Positions 1-10,453 of a DNA stretch of 64,000 nucleotides are shown here, piece after piece. The notes under the pieces were generated by a model. That model saw only the letters and a list, made by a program, of their open reading frames with translations, made no database searches and was not told the origin of the DNA. The stretch comes from Nigrospora sphaerica (Eukaryota > Ascomycota > Sordariomycetes > Amphisphaeriales > Apiosporaceae). The position numbers and the translations under genes were made by a program. Each line of letters begins with the position of its first letter. Position 1 is the first letter of the stretch. Location of the stretch: the NCBI GenBank assembly GCA_018287875.1, contig JAGVVL010000013.1, forward strand, positions 2,418,001-2,482,000, read 5' to 3'.

Positions 1-1777
1 GGAGAATGAATCGGTAGCTCAGGGCAGGGATGGCCCTAGACCTTCCAAGGGCCCGGGAAACTTTAAAAAGGGTTCCGGCGGAATCTTGGGTCCTTCTTCC
101 ATCAGACAAGATTCATTTCGTCTTCAGTTACAGATGCACGTCTTGCCCGACTCACTAAAGCAGACCCTTGGACTCTACCAAAGTCAGCCCAATGCTGGCA
201 TGTCGATTGTCCGGGTAAGCCTGCTGTAATCATACAGACTTGGAGCTCTGCACCTTTGCCGTGCTTTTCCAAGGCGACCTCAAACGTGGGCTAGCTGTGG
301 CCAGTTATAGAGCACATTCCATTCAGTTTACCGCCCACGTGAGCTTGACGGGTGGATGAGCAGAGACGGTGCCAAATCTGAGCGGCGAAGCCTCTAGACT
401 TGGAATATGGTTGTATGTTCAGAAATGCACACCCCGCTACCCCGGATATCGCTGAACAAGGAGATAAAAAAGGCTGCGGATGGTAGTTACACTTTGTTAG
501 GCCTTACGAGCACGGCAGACATTGCCTCCTGCCGAATCCATACCCCTTAAGAAAACAAACCTGTAATTTGGATAGGTTTTGAGGAATCTCTGCTGCCATT
601 TCATTTCCTCCGGTGCCATTGACACTACGACCATTCTTACGTGCCATCTTCTGGCATACTTACGCGCTGATGAACCTTCTTGCAGGATTGAATGTGATCC
701 GAGTATGGGAGTTTAGAGTGTCCGGATGTGGAATATGGGTCTGCCTAGCGTTGGAAGTCTTTGAAATCCAGAGCAAGCAGGGAAACTGTGGAGGGAGAAC
801 GGTGAGATTAGTGTTTTCTCCTTCAGGGTTCTCCCAGAGGCGCAAGACGAGTACCATAGAGATAAGAGTTACTGAAAACACCCGCTGGTCTACCCAACAC
901 ATCTGCAAATGCACGGATGCTGTTTTTTAATGTATATATCTTTGGAGCCAGGTTTTTATTTACCCTAGTATCCTTTGCTTCTACTAGGCACGTTGTAGCA
1001 GTGCCTGGTGAGCATGTTGGCGGCTTTGGCGAAATATCATGAGGGTTCCTTCAGTGCGCGGGAAGAACACAGTGACGAAGATTCAATTGTTGGTGGAACT
1101 ACAGCCCCTAATGTCACAGTTTGAAGAGAAATGGGCCCATGGGTGGGATAAACTATGCAATGCGCACCGATGCGAAGGACTCGCTGATGTCTGATGTCCT
1201 AAACGATGATTCTTCTCGAAGAGGCTCCAAGGCCGGGGTGGACGAACAATGGGCGTTTGCCAGCATGATTGCATTAGCCCTGACCCAAGTGTCCCCTCGA
1301 TCGCGACCCGTACGCTGGGTAGCCGATAGGGGCGATTCCTGGATATTTGAAAACGTCCGTAACCCTGGGTATGGTAGTGCGTGGTGCAATCTGCCTTTCG
1401 GGGCTCGTATGTCAGCAGGGCACTAGATCATTGGCTGCTCGAACAGATGGCCCCGAACCGACGGGCTCAATTGTATACGAAAACGAGCCTTCTGGGTCTG
1501 GGTAGTAACAAGTCGCGAGGAGTAGCGAGGAAGGCTCGGGTTGAGTATGCGACCTGCCAAGGGGGTTTCGGCGTATTCGTATTCGGGTCCTCGTAAGCGG
1601 ACCAGCCAATCGGGTTGAGCGCCCTGCGCCGCATTGGGACATCACTGGAATACAAATCAATGGAGGACTGTACACAATTCAGCAGCTCTGGGTCAACAAG
1701 TCTCTCAGAAAGCCACCAACCCTCAGTCTTGCTATTTGTCTTATTCCGAAACCCGCCTTCCATACTGCTTGTTCACC
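1..1777. other. Intergenic, upstream of ERG6
   Basis: No reading frame here shows a recognisable domain, and the short ORFs overlap each other on both strands without intron-joined homology. The right-hand part is presumably the promoter and 5' leader of the sterol methyltransferase gene. A gene cut off at the left edge cannot be excluded. Confidence 0.5.
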
Positions 1778-3109
1778 ATGTCGAAAAACAGAGACCTGAT
1801 CGTGCTCGACCACGCCCAAATGGCGGCCTTCGATACCGCCCTACATCGAGGCTCGACCAAAGCCCAAGGCGGTCTCCGAGCCATGATGAACAAAGACAGC
1901 GCGGCTCAGAATATCGCCATGAGCGAGTATTTCCACCACTGGGACGACAAGAAAGCCGAGAACGAGACGAAGGAAATTCGGGAGGCCAGGGCAGCCGACT
2001 ATGCCAGCATCACGAGACAGTACGTGGTCCTCTTAGCGGATATGGCCGCGGCCGACGAAATTGTTCGCTAACGGTTCATGGCGGCAGGTATTATAACCTC
2101 GCCACGGATCTCTACGAATACGCGTGGGGCGAATCGTTCCACTTCTGCCGGTTCGCATACGGCGAGGCCTTTTCCCAGGCCATCGCCCGCCACGAACACT
2201 ACCTGGCGCATAGCATCGGCATCAAGAGCAACATGCGCGTGCTCGACGTCGGTTGCGGTGTGGGCGGCCCGGCGCGCGAGATGGTCAAGTTCACGGGCTG
2301 CCACGTCACCGGCCTGAACATCAACGAGTACCAGGTCCAGCGTGCCACCAACTATGCAGCCAAGGAGCGCCTTTCGCACAAGCTGGATTTCGTGCAGGGC
2401 GACTTTATGGTAAGCCGCCTCTCTTTCCCGGGGCCAGCGCCCCGGACCCTTTCCCCTCCGGGAGGGCTATGCCAAAATCGTTTTCGAGGTGCTGACTTGT
2501 GAACTTGCGGTGGTTGCGCAGAACATACCGTTCCCCGACAACTCGTTCGACGCCGTCTACGCCATCGAGGCCACGGTGCACGCGCCGTCGCTGCAGGGAG
2601 TTTACAGCGAGATCCTGCGGGTGCTCAAGCCGGGCGGCGTCTTCGGCGTGTACGAGTGGCTAATGACGGACGCGTACGACAACGACGACGTGGCGCACCG
2701 GCGGATCCGGCTCGACATCGAGCAGGGCGACGGCATCGCGCAGATGGTCAAGGTCGACGAGGGCGTCGCCGCCATCCGGGCGGCCGGCTTTGAGCTGGAG
2801 CGGCATGAGGACCTGGCGGCCGGCGGTGACGATAGCGACGACGCAGCGCCGTGGTACTGGCCTATCGGCAGCGACGTCCGCCACGCCCAAACCCTCGGCG
2901 ACCTCGTCACCGTCTTGCGCATGAACCGCTGGACGAGGGTCCTCTCGCACAACTTCCTCAGCCTGCTCGAGGGCGCCCGCATCGCCCCTGCCGGCACGCG
3001 CAAGACGGCTGAGAGCCTGGGCCGGGCCGCAGATGCGCTGGTCGAGGGAGGACAGAAGAAGCTGTTTACGCCCATGTATCTCATGGTGGCACGAAAGCCG
3101 GTGTCATGA
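1778..3109 (+). CDS. ERG6: Sterol 24-C-methyltransferase (ERG6)
   Basis: Transfers a methyl group from S-adenosylmethionine to C-24 of zymosterol-type sterols in ergosterol synthesis, at the ER or lipid droplets. Three exons: 1778-2019, 2088-2409 and 2522-3109, giving 383 aa, the usual family length. Intron 1 has donor GTACGT and branch GCTAAC; intron 2 has GTAAGC and GCTGAC. The joined frame reads [11 protein letters not shown] (about residues 90-100, the aromatic sterol-binding region I; many homologues have Gly where this has Ala93). SAM motif I follows as LDVGCGVGG (133-141). Then come [20 protein letters not shown] and [10 protein letters not shown], both Erg6 hallmarks. Met1 follows a CACC context and matches the expected N-terminus. 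The identification is secure; only the sterol substrate preference is inferred from the family. Confidence 0.96.
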
Positions 3110-3697
3110 AGGGGGGGTGGAGGGGTCCCCGTGTTTTTTAAGCGAACTCGCGTCTCCCGTAGGTAGTCCCGCGGCAAGCGCCCTAATAGAAGGATATATG
3201 ATCGTTGCTGTCGATACGGACGAAGCCCCCAGCCCCCGCGCGCCCCGCCTCGGCAATAGGGCCCGTCCTGAGAACAAGCTCGCTCGCCTTTGATGCGAGG
3301 GCGGGCCGAGGGCGGGCCGAAAGAAGCGACGTCGGCCCTCGAGGGGATTGTCGATGACGGGCGAGGCATGGCAGCCCCGCCGGGACATGCGGCTTGTCGG
3401 AAGCAGCGCGAAACCCCGAGATCGGCACTGGTATCGGCACGCAGTCCCGAAAGGAGCCTCGCATGCCGCCTGCCACTTCGGATCGGGTTAGCCTGCCGGT
3501 CATAAGCAAGGGGCATATTGGCAATGGGCATCAAAGTCCCCGTTCCGAAGGCATGATAAAATCCGCGCAGCAGTAAAGGGGGTGGGTTCCCAACATGTCT
3601 GATGGTCGCCTTCGCCCGTTGTGCGGCCTTTCTCACTTATCCACCCACCCACCAACCTGTCCCCTTTTCGTCCTGCCATCCCAAATTGTTGGTGGCC
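3110..3697. other. Intergenic between ERG6 and the MFS gene
   Basis: About 590 bases with no supported gene. It must hold the ERG6 3' end and the promoter of the downstream transporter. C/T-rich sequence precedes the next start codon. Confidence 0.5.
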
Positions 3698-5497
3698 ATG
3701 GCGAAGCTGAAGGCTTGGCACGCAGCCGTTCCTGGCCAGGAATCCCCGGCGGGCGCGGCTACGTCATGGCGTCACGCCGTCGATTTGGAGAAGACACCGC
3801 CGGCGCCGTCGCCCGTCGACAGGGCCGACGCCTTCCTCGTCCGATTTGCCGAGGCCAACCCGGAAGACCCAAGGAACTGGAACAAGTACTACAAGGCGTG
3901 GATCACCTTGCAGCTCGGCCTGCTGGCCATCTCGGGCTCCATGGGCGCCTCCATCGTGGCGCCGGCCGAGCCCTACGTCGCCGAGGAATTCGGGCTGCCA
4001 CGGGAGGTGACGGTCCTCATGTTGGCGCTGTTCATCTTGGGTTAGTCGAAGCCCTTCCCTTCCTCTCCACTCCGGGCCGCCAGGGTAGGCCGCTCGACCC
4101 CGGCATTCTGCTCACATCCGTGGGGGGAGACAGGGTACGCGTTCGGGCCGAGTATCTGGGCGCCCATCAGCGAGGTGTACGGGCGGCGATGGAGCATGCT
4201 GCCGGCCGTCTTCCTCCTCGTCTGCTTCAGCCTCGCCACGGCTTTTAGCCAGTCGCCCGCCGCCCTCTTTGCCACCCGTTTCTTCGGTGGCGTCTTCGGC
4301 TCCGCCCCCATCAGCAACGTCACGGCCGCGCTGGGCGACATCTACGCGCCCCGGACCCGCGGCGTCGCCTCGGCCTTTTACGCCGTCGCCGTCATGGGCG
4401 GTCCGACGCTGGCCCCCGTCATCGGCGCCGCCGTGGTCGTGCATCCCTCTCTGGGCTGGCGATGTAAGAAACCCTCCCTTCCCTTTTGGCCGACCCTAGG
4501 CCCCTCCCCCCCCAACCCTCTTGGGCGCGCCAGACGAAAGGCGGCTGCCTGACACGCACTCACTACGGAACGCTAGGGACCGAGTACGTGGAAGCCATCT
4601 TCACGTTCGCCATTCTCGTCCTCACCTGCTTTGCCCTGCCGGAAACGTACCCGCCCGTGTTGCTGAAGCGCAAGGCGCAACGCCTGCGGAGCCGAGACGC
4701 GAGGTACTGGCACCCTCACGAGAGCGAAAAGATGGAGCTCGGCAACATAGTTACCAAGTATTTCAGTCGCCCCCTCCGGTATGTCTCCTCCCCCGCGACC
4801 CCATCCCGCCCGGCGCTGACCAGAGATGGGGGAGGGGGTCAGCATGTTCTTCACGGAGCCCATGGTGCTGTGCATTGCCCTCTACGCGTCCTTCATCTTC
4901 GGCATCCTCTTCCTGCAGCTCGAGGTCTTCCCCATCATCTTCCGGGAGCAGCGCGGCTGGGGCGTGATGGCCTCGAGCCTGCCCTTCCTGGGGCTCTTCG
5001 GCGGCGTCGTCGTTGCCATGGGGCTCAACATCGCCAACCAGCCGCTGTACGTGCGGGCGGTCGACGGCAACAAGGGCCGCGCGGTGCCCGAGGCCCGGCT
5101 CCCGCCGCTGGTGCTGGGCCAGGTGCTCCTCACGGCCGGCCTGTTCTGGATGGGCTGGACGGCGGGGCCGCGGCACCACTGGGCGTTGCCCGTCGTCGCC
5201 GGCGGCTGCGTCGCCTGCGGCTTCACCGTCGCCTTTCAGCAGAGCCTCAACTTCCTCGTCGACGTGTACGGGCCCTTTGCCGCCAGCGCCGTCTCGGCCA
5301 ACACCATCCTCCGCTCCTTCATGGCCTGCGGCCTGCCGCTGGCCGCCCGTCCCATGTTCACCCGCATGGGCGTGGGCCCGGCGTCGAGCGTGCTCGGCGC
5401 CATCTCGTGCCTCGCGCTGCCGGTGCCGTTTGTATTTATGAAGTACGGCCCGCGGCTGAGAAAGATGTCCAAGTTTGCGTCAGCCGAAGGGGCCTAA
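3698..5497 (+). CDS. MFS drug:H+ antiporter-1 family transporter
   Basis: Major facilitator of the DHA1 type, related to fungal polyamine/fluconazole/bicyclomycin-type exporters at the plasma membrane. Four exons: 3698-4040, 4134-4463, 4577-4778 and 4843-5497, giving 509 aa. The joins restore the family motifs. Exon 1 ends LFILG and exon 2 opens YAFGPSIWAPISEVYGRR, the DHA1 motif-A region. The exon 2/3 join makes GWRWTEYVEAI, the classic loop between the two halves. The exon 3/4 join makes RPLRMFFTEPMV, the start of the second half. The N-terminus is cytosolic with a DPRNWNKYYKAW pre-TM1 motif; 12 hydrophobic segments follow. Substrate cannot be read from the sequence. In exon 4 an earlier AG (4823) would add MGEGVS; I prefer 4842 because it leaves the conserved R-M-F-F-T-E-P. 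Confidence 0.9.
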
Positions 5498-6916
5498 GCG
5501 ACGGGGCCCCGGGGGACCCCTGGAGATATGTACATTTGGTATTAGCATATGCTTTGTAGATACTGAAGACCTCGTACATTGTAGAAAGTCGATTGGTTTG
5601 CCGGCCGAGCGCAGAGTTTTGGACACCCTCCCCCGGACGCAGAACCCCTGGTCGACCACGTTTTTTTCCCACCCTGCCTCCACTGTATTCGTATGGCACC
5701 ACCTACGCACTTGCTTGTCGCGCCTGCACCCCCACTAAAACGGCTTGGGCATAATCAGCGATGACTGATGACCGGCACTTTGCGCCCACTTCAGCAGACG
5801 ATAAGGACCTTGATGGCTCGCGAGCTGCGCGAAAGCGCTTCAGCTGTCTGGCAGCCCACACGGCCCTCCTTGTTATCTTTCACGGCCCTCGCGGCAGACT
5901 TCCTCGAACGCACCAATACTCGTGCTGACGTGGCGGTGGTTCACATGTCCGCTTAGGTACTTCTCTCTCGCAACGGTTGTCCGGAAGCGGCAATCAAGAG
6001 TGTCTTCAGCCCTCGATGCCCCTCAGACCCCAGATTGCTTATTAGCGGCTTGGCAGATTGATGCCACAGCGTCCAGCATCGGTTCAGCGCCCGTCTCTCC
6101 AGGTGCTGACTCGCGCTCCACATCATGATTGTGCCCACCCCCCACAGTGGGACAAGCGACGCCGTAGTCCGCCCGTCTCCGATGATGGGGGGAGGAGCTG
6201 AACCGGGTGAGGAATGCGGGGGCTTTCCCTTATCTGCGGCTTTTTGGGGCTGGCTCGCCGGTTCAGGGCCCCCGTTGTCGCCCTCTGATAGCACGGTCGT
6301 CCGCTTTTCCAGGGGGGTGGTGGAGAGAAGGGCGCGGTCGATGACAGACGGCGTCGATACCAAGCTTATCTCGGCTTGTCTATGCCGCTGAGGTCGCGTG
6401 AGTCAAGCCGATGATGATATCTCACCAGCCCAGCGGGCGACTGGCATCCCCCCTTAATGGTACACAGACACACTCACGCGCACATCCACCCACCAGCTCG
6501 GGGCCGTGGGATATGGCCGATAGGGAACCGGAAAGAGCCGGCGGTCTCAGTAGGGGAAACAAAAAAGGGCCGCCTTTTATCTGTCTCTAGCATCCCCCGG
6601 GTCGGTTCACGTTACGGGGCACATGTAGCAACTAGACTCTTCCTGGGGGGGCGCCACTGGCCGCTGATAGCACCGCCTCGGCGCTGCCCAGCCTTCGCCC
6701 GGTTCCAATAACCCCGTCCCAGTCCTTCCTCTTTCAGACCGCATAAGACTGTGCCAACTTGTCGGCCGAGTCACCTCACTCTTGTCTCATAGCACATTCA
6801 CGGCACTGTCTGCCCGCCCTGCCCGCCTGTGCATCGCCTCCCCCCTCCCCCCCCCCCCCAATTCCCGGACCAACTCGCCCGCGCGGGGACGAAAGAAGAA
6901 AACCCCCCTCCTCCCA
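5498..6916. other. Intergenic, 1.4 kb
   Basis: No gene supported. Contains the transporter 3' end and the promoter/5' leader of the permease gene, including a 13-nt C run at 6847-6859, 58 bases before the permease start codon. Confidence 0.5.
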
Positions 6917-8584
6917 ATGGCTCGGGACGCCTCCATCGCCAGCGGCGTTAGCGCGGCCCCGGCGACGTCGGCGGCGGGCGGCCCGGCGCGGCGGTCCGTC
7001 GACGGCACGGCGGCCGACGACGCGCTGGCCAAGATGGGGTACAAGTCGGAGCTGCCGCGCAGCCTGAGCATGCTGTCGGTGCTGGGGCTCTCGTTCGCCA
7101 TCATGGCGGTGCCGTACGGGCTCAGCACCACCTTCTACATCAGCCTCGTCAACGGGCAGTCGGTCACGGTCATCTGGGGCTGGGTGCTGCTCTCGCTGCT
7201 GTCCGTCGCCATCGCCGCCTCCCTCGCCGAGATCTGCTCCGTCTACCCGACCGCCGGCGGCGTCTACTACTGGGCCGCCCTGCTCGCCTCGCCCCGCTAC
7301 GCGCCCGTCGCCTCGTGGGTCACGGGCTGGCTCACCCTCGTCGGCAACTGGACCGTCACCCTCTCCATCAACTTCGGCGGCGCCCAGCTCATCCTCAGCG
7401 CCATCACGCTCTGGAACCCCGACTACACGGCCACCCCCTGGCAGACCATCCTCGCCTTCTGGGCCGTCATGCTGATCTGCTACCTCATCAACATCTTCGG
7501 CTCCAGGTACCTCGACCTCATCAACACCGTCTGCATCTACTGGACCGGCGCCTCCATCGTCATCATCCTCGTCGTGCTGCTCGTCATGGCGCCCAGCCGG
7601 CGCAGCGGCGACTTCGTCTTTGCGCACTACGACGCCGCCGGCTCGGGCTGGCCCTCGGGCTGGTCCTTCTTCGTCGGCCTGCTGCAGCCCGCCTACGTGC
7701 TGACGGGCTACGGTATGGTCGCCGCCATGTGCGAGGAGGTGCAGTCGCCCGAGCGCGAGGTGCCCAAGGCCATCGTGCTGTCCGTCGTGGCCGCCGGCCT
7801 CACGGGGCTCGTCTTCCTGATCCCCGTCCTCTTCGTCCTGCCCGACGTCGACTTCCTCCTCAACATCCCCAGCGGCCAGCCCATCGGCTACATCTTCCAG
7901 GCGGCCACGGGCAGCCCCGGCGGCGGCTTCGCCCTGCTCTTCCTCATCCTCGGCATCTGGCTCTTCGCCGGCGTCGGCGCCCTGACGGCCTCGAGCCGCT
8001 GCACCTACGCCTTCGCCCGCGACGGCGCCATCCCCGGCTCCGGCCTCTGGAGCCGCGTCGACAAGCGCTTCGACATACCCTTCTGGGCCCTGACCCTCTC
8101 GGCCGTCGTCGACTGCCTGCTCGGCCTCATCTACTTTGGCTCCTCGGCCGCCTTCAGCAGCTTCACCGGCGTCGCCACCATTTGCCTGTCCACCTCGTAC
8201 GGCCTACCCATCCTCGTGTCCCTCTGCCAGGGCCGCCGCCACCTCGCCAACGCCACCTTCTCGCTGGGCCGCTTTGGCTTCGCCACCAACGTCATCACCC
8301 TGCTCTGGATCGCCCTGGCCATCGTCTTGTTCTGTCTGCCCACCAAGCTGACGGACCTCGACGCCACCACCATGAACTACGCCAGCGTCGTTTTTGCCGG
8401 CTTTGCCCTCATCAGCCTCGTCTGGTATTTCGCTTGGGGCAGGAAGCACTTCTCCGGCCCGCCCGTGCTCCAGTCCAACTTGGCCGCCGATGGCGGCTTC
8501 GGCGTCGTCCGCGGCCAGGCCATCGATGTCGAGGCGCCGCATAACGAGAAGCTCGCGAAGTCCGTCTCGCCCGAGAAGGAATGA
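6917..8584 (+). CDS. APC-superfamily amino acid/choline/GABA permease
   Basis: Intronless 555-aa polytopic permease of the fungal amino acid/choline/GABA transporter group (Uga4/Hnm1-like). Landmarks: the pre-TM1 stretch KMGYKSELPRSLSMLSVLG, then GLSFAIMAVPYGLSTTF in TM1. The TM3 region has YPTAGGVYYWAALLASP. The intracellular motif MCEEVQSPEREVPKAI lies mid-protein, and SRCTYAFARDGAIPGS follows in the second half. About 12 hydrophobic segments are visible. The frame is open upstream to 6782, but that extension is low-complexity and crosses the C run; the ATG at 6917 begins at the usual position for the family. The exact substrate (GABA, choline or amino acids) cannot be decided by eye. Confidence 0.92.
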   Translation: MARDASIASGVSAAPATSAAGGPARRSVDGTAADDALAKMGYKSELPRSLSMLSVLGLSFAIMAVPYGLSTTFYISLVNGQSVTVIWGWVLLSLLSVAIAASLAEICSVYPTAGGVYYWAALLASPRYAPVASWVTGWLTLVGNWTVTLSINFGGAQLILSAITLWNPDYTATPWQTILAFWAVMLICYLINIFGSRYLDLINTVCIYWTGASIVIILVVLLVMAPSRRSGDFVFAHYDAAGSGWPSGWSFFVGLLQPAYVLTGYGMVAAMCEEVQSPEREVPKAIVLSVVAAGLTGLVFLIPVLFVLPDVDFLLNIPSGQPIGYIFQAATGSPGGGFALLFLILGIWLFAGVGALTASSRCTYAFARDGAIPGSGLWSRVDKRFDIPFWALTLSAVVDCLLGLIYFGSSAAFSSFTGVATICLSTSYGLPILVSLCQGRRHLANATFSLGRFGFATNVITLLWIALAIVLFCLPTKLTDLDATTMNYASVVFAGFALISLVWYFAWGRKHFSGPPVLQSNLAADGGFGVVRGQAIDVEAPHNEKLAKSVSPEKE

Positions 8585-9037
8585 TTGTGCGATAATACTG
8601 TTTCCATAAACTGTACCATAGGTAGACGTTTGTGAGCCGGGTGTAGAATCAGAAGATTAGTTCTTTCTCCTTTTGGGCGCCCCGCCCCCACAAGTCTTGG
8701 GCGAGTTTGAACGCGCAAAGACGTTAATATGGCAGCAGATGTGCCGCAAAAACAACATGACCCCACAAAGTTGGACTACCATTTGGCACACCGGGCCAGC
8801 CATGGCCCCGTCAAGTCGGGTTCCGGCATCTACGCCAGATTAGTAGAAGAACATATGGTTTCGTATTACCAAATAGCGACGACAAGTTGCCGAAACAAGG
8901 CACCTTAGTCGTGCCCTATGCGGCCCCGTCGTCTTATACCCACGAAGCCCTGTGGTTTACCGAGTCCTCCCAAACCGCCAAAGGACCCTGCGCGTGTACG
9001 CGCCATTCATACCATGCCGACCCAACCGCTGAGGTTT
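8585..9037. other. Convergent 3' intergenic
   Basis: About 450 bases between the 3' ends of the permease and the oxysterol-binding gene. No coding signal seen; probably both 3' UTRs. Confidence 0.5.
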
Positions 9038-10453
9038 CTACTGGCCCAGCAACTCGGCAGCCAGTTTCGTCCTCTCCTCCTCGCTCAGTACCTGGCCTTT
9101 GACGGCGTCGGCCTTGGCCGGGTCGAACCTCCACAAACCGCCCGTCTTGTCGGAGTCGCCAGTCTCGCTGAGGCCGACGTTCTTGGCCAAACTGGTCAGA
9201 ACCGCGTCGGGGCCGGTGACGACACTAAAGTACCGTCTGGGCCACTCGCGCCCCTCGTCCTTCTCTTGCTTGCGCATGGCGCGCTGGGCATTCTCGATCT
9301 TGGACTTCTCGGCGTGAACGGAGTCCATATCTCCGGTGCGGATACCCTCTGCAACCTTGGACCAAGCTCGGCGCGACTCCAGCGGGTGCTGCTGCTCGAT
9401 AGGAGCGATGTTGAGCTTGCTGAGGGGGACGGCGGCAGGGTCCCAGGTCTCAATCAGGTTGCTGCTGGAGTTGTGTTTGGCGGGACCCGTGTGGATCTCG
9501 AACGCCTTGGTCCACTGGCCCGAGATGTTGTAGAGTACCTCCTTCTCTTTGCCCGTAGGATACAGGGCGGCAGTAAACGAGTTCTTCTTGCCGCTCAGCC
9601 AGCCCTTGCCGCTGTAGTCCACCTTGGCCGTGTAGCCGGTCGAGGAGGTGATGTAGGAGGCACCGTCAAGCTCTATGAAGGGCGAGCCGAACAGCAGGCC
9701 TTCAACGTGCAGGGACGGCAGGGTGATGACGTAGGTATCCTTTTGCTCGGGGTTGTTGGGGTCGGGGACAGTGAGGACGGCGTGGCCGATCTGCTTGATG
9801 TTGATGGTCTTGGAAAAGGAGGCCTTCTGAGCGTTATATCCCTCGAGGTGGACTTGGGTAGGCAGGTTGGTAATGCTGTAGGCCGTCGCAGGAGGGTGGT
9901 GGCTAGATCGCCAGCCGATTCATTAGCATCGCAAATGTGCGACTCACTCTGACGGGAAGTGCAGACAGGGGAAGGGGGGTTGGCGTACTTGACCTGCTCG
10001 CTGACCAGCTCGGTGGTGCCGGCTTCGTCTTCCCACTTGCCGAGGAACAGCTCGCCCAGGAAGGGGTTCAGGGGCTTCTTCTCGTTTCCGTACTGCTCGC
10101 TGCGGGAGGCATACTGCTGCTTGAGCGTGGTCAAGAACCACTTCAGCACAAGCAGGGCGCGCTTGGCCGCGTCTTTCTCCTTGGCGGGGGCGGCGAAAAT
10201 AGCCGGGTGCTCACACCAGTAGGAGCTGAACTCGGTCAAACTGGTCGACGAGAGGATGAAGGGCGGCGCCGTCAGTGAGGAAAGATCGCCGTTGAAGGAG
10301 GCGATGGACTGCAGGGGCGCGTCGCGCGTTAGCGAGGGCTCGGTGCCGGCGGTGCACACGAGGCAGGTCAGAGACGGCACGCACCTTGATGAACGAGGTC
10401 CAAGTGGCGCCGCTGGCCTGCGGGTTGGGCGCGGGGCTCTCGGCGTCGGCCAT
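9038..10453 (-). CDS. KES1: Oxysterol-binding protein, OSH4/KES1 type
   Basis: Short OSBP-related protein that exchanges sterol for PI4P between ER and Golgi membranes. Minus-strand exons: 10385-10453, 9989-10308 and 9038-9902, giving 417 aa (yeast Kes1 is 434). Exon 1 encodes 23 residues ending TSFIK; exon 2 begins [19 protein letters not shown], the lid/entrance region. [12 protein letters not shown] precedes the OSBP signature at the exon 2/3 join. There is no PH, ankyrin or FFAT region, as in Kes1. With the only good splice pair (donor GTACGC, acceptor CTAG) the signature reads EQVNHHPP, with Asn where the family has Ser. C-terminal WRFDP and [11 protein letters not shown] fit the family. 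Confidence 0.93.

Noticed and set aside
2602..3636. 344-aa minus-strand frame
   Set aside because: Mostly antisense to ERG6 exon 3 and the intergenic region; no domain.
7315..8544. 409-aa plus-strand frame rich in Arg, His and Leu
   Set aside because: It is a shifted-frame shadow of the permease gene, with low-complexity composition and no motif.
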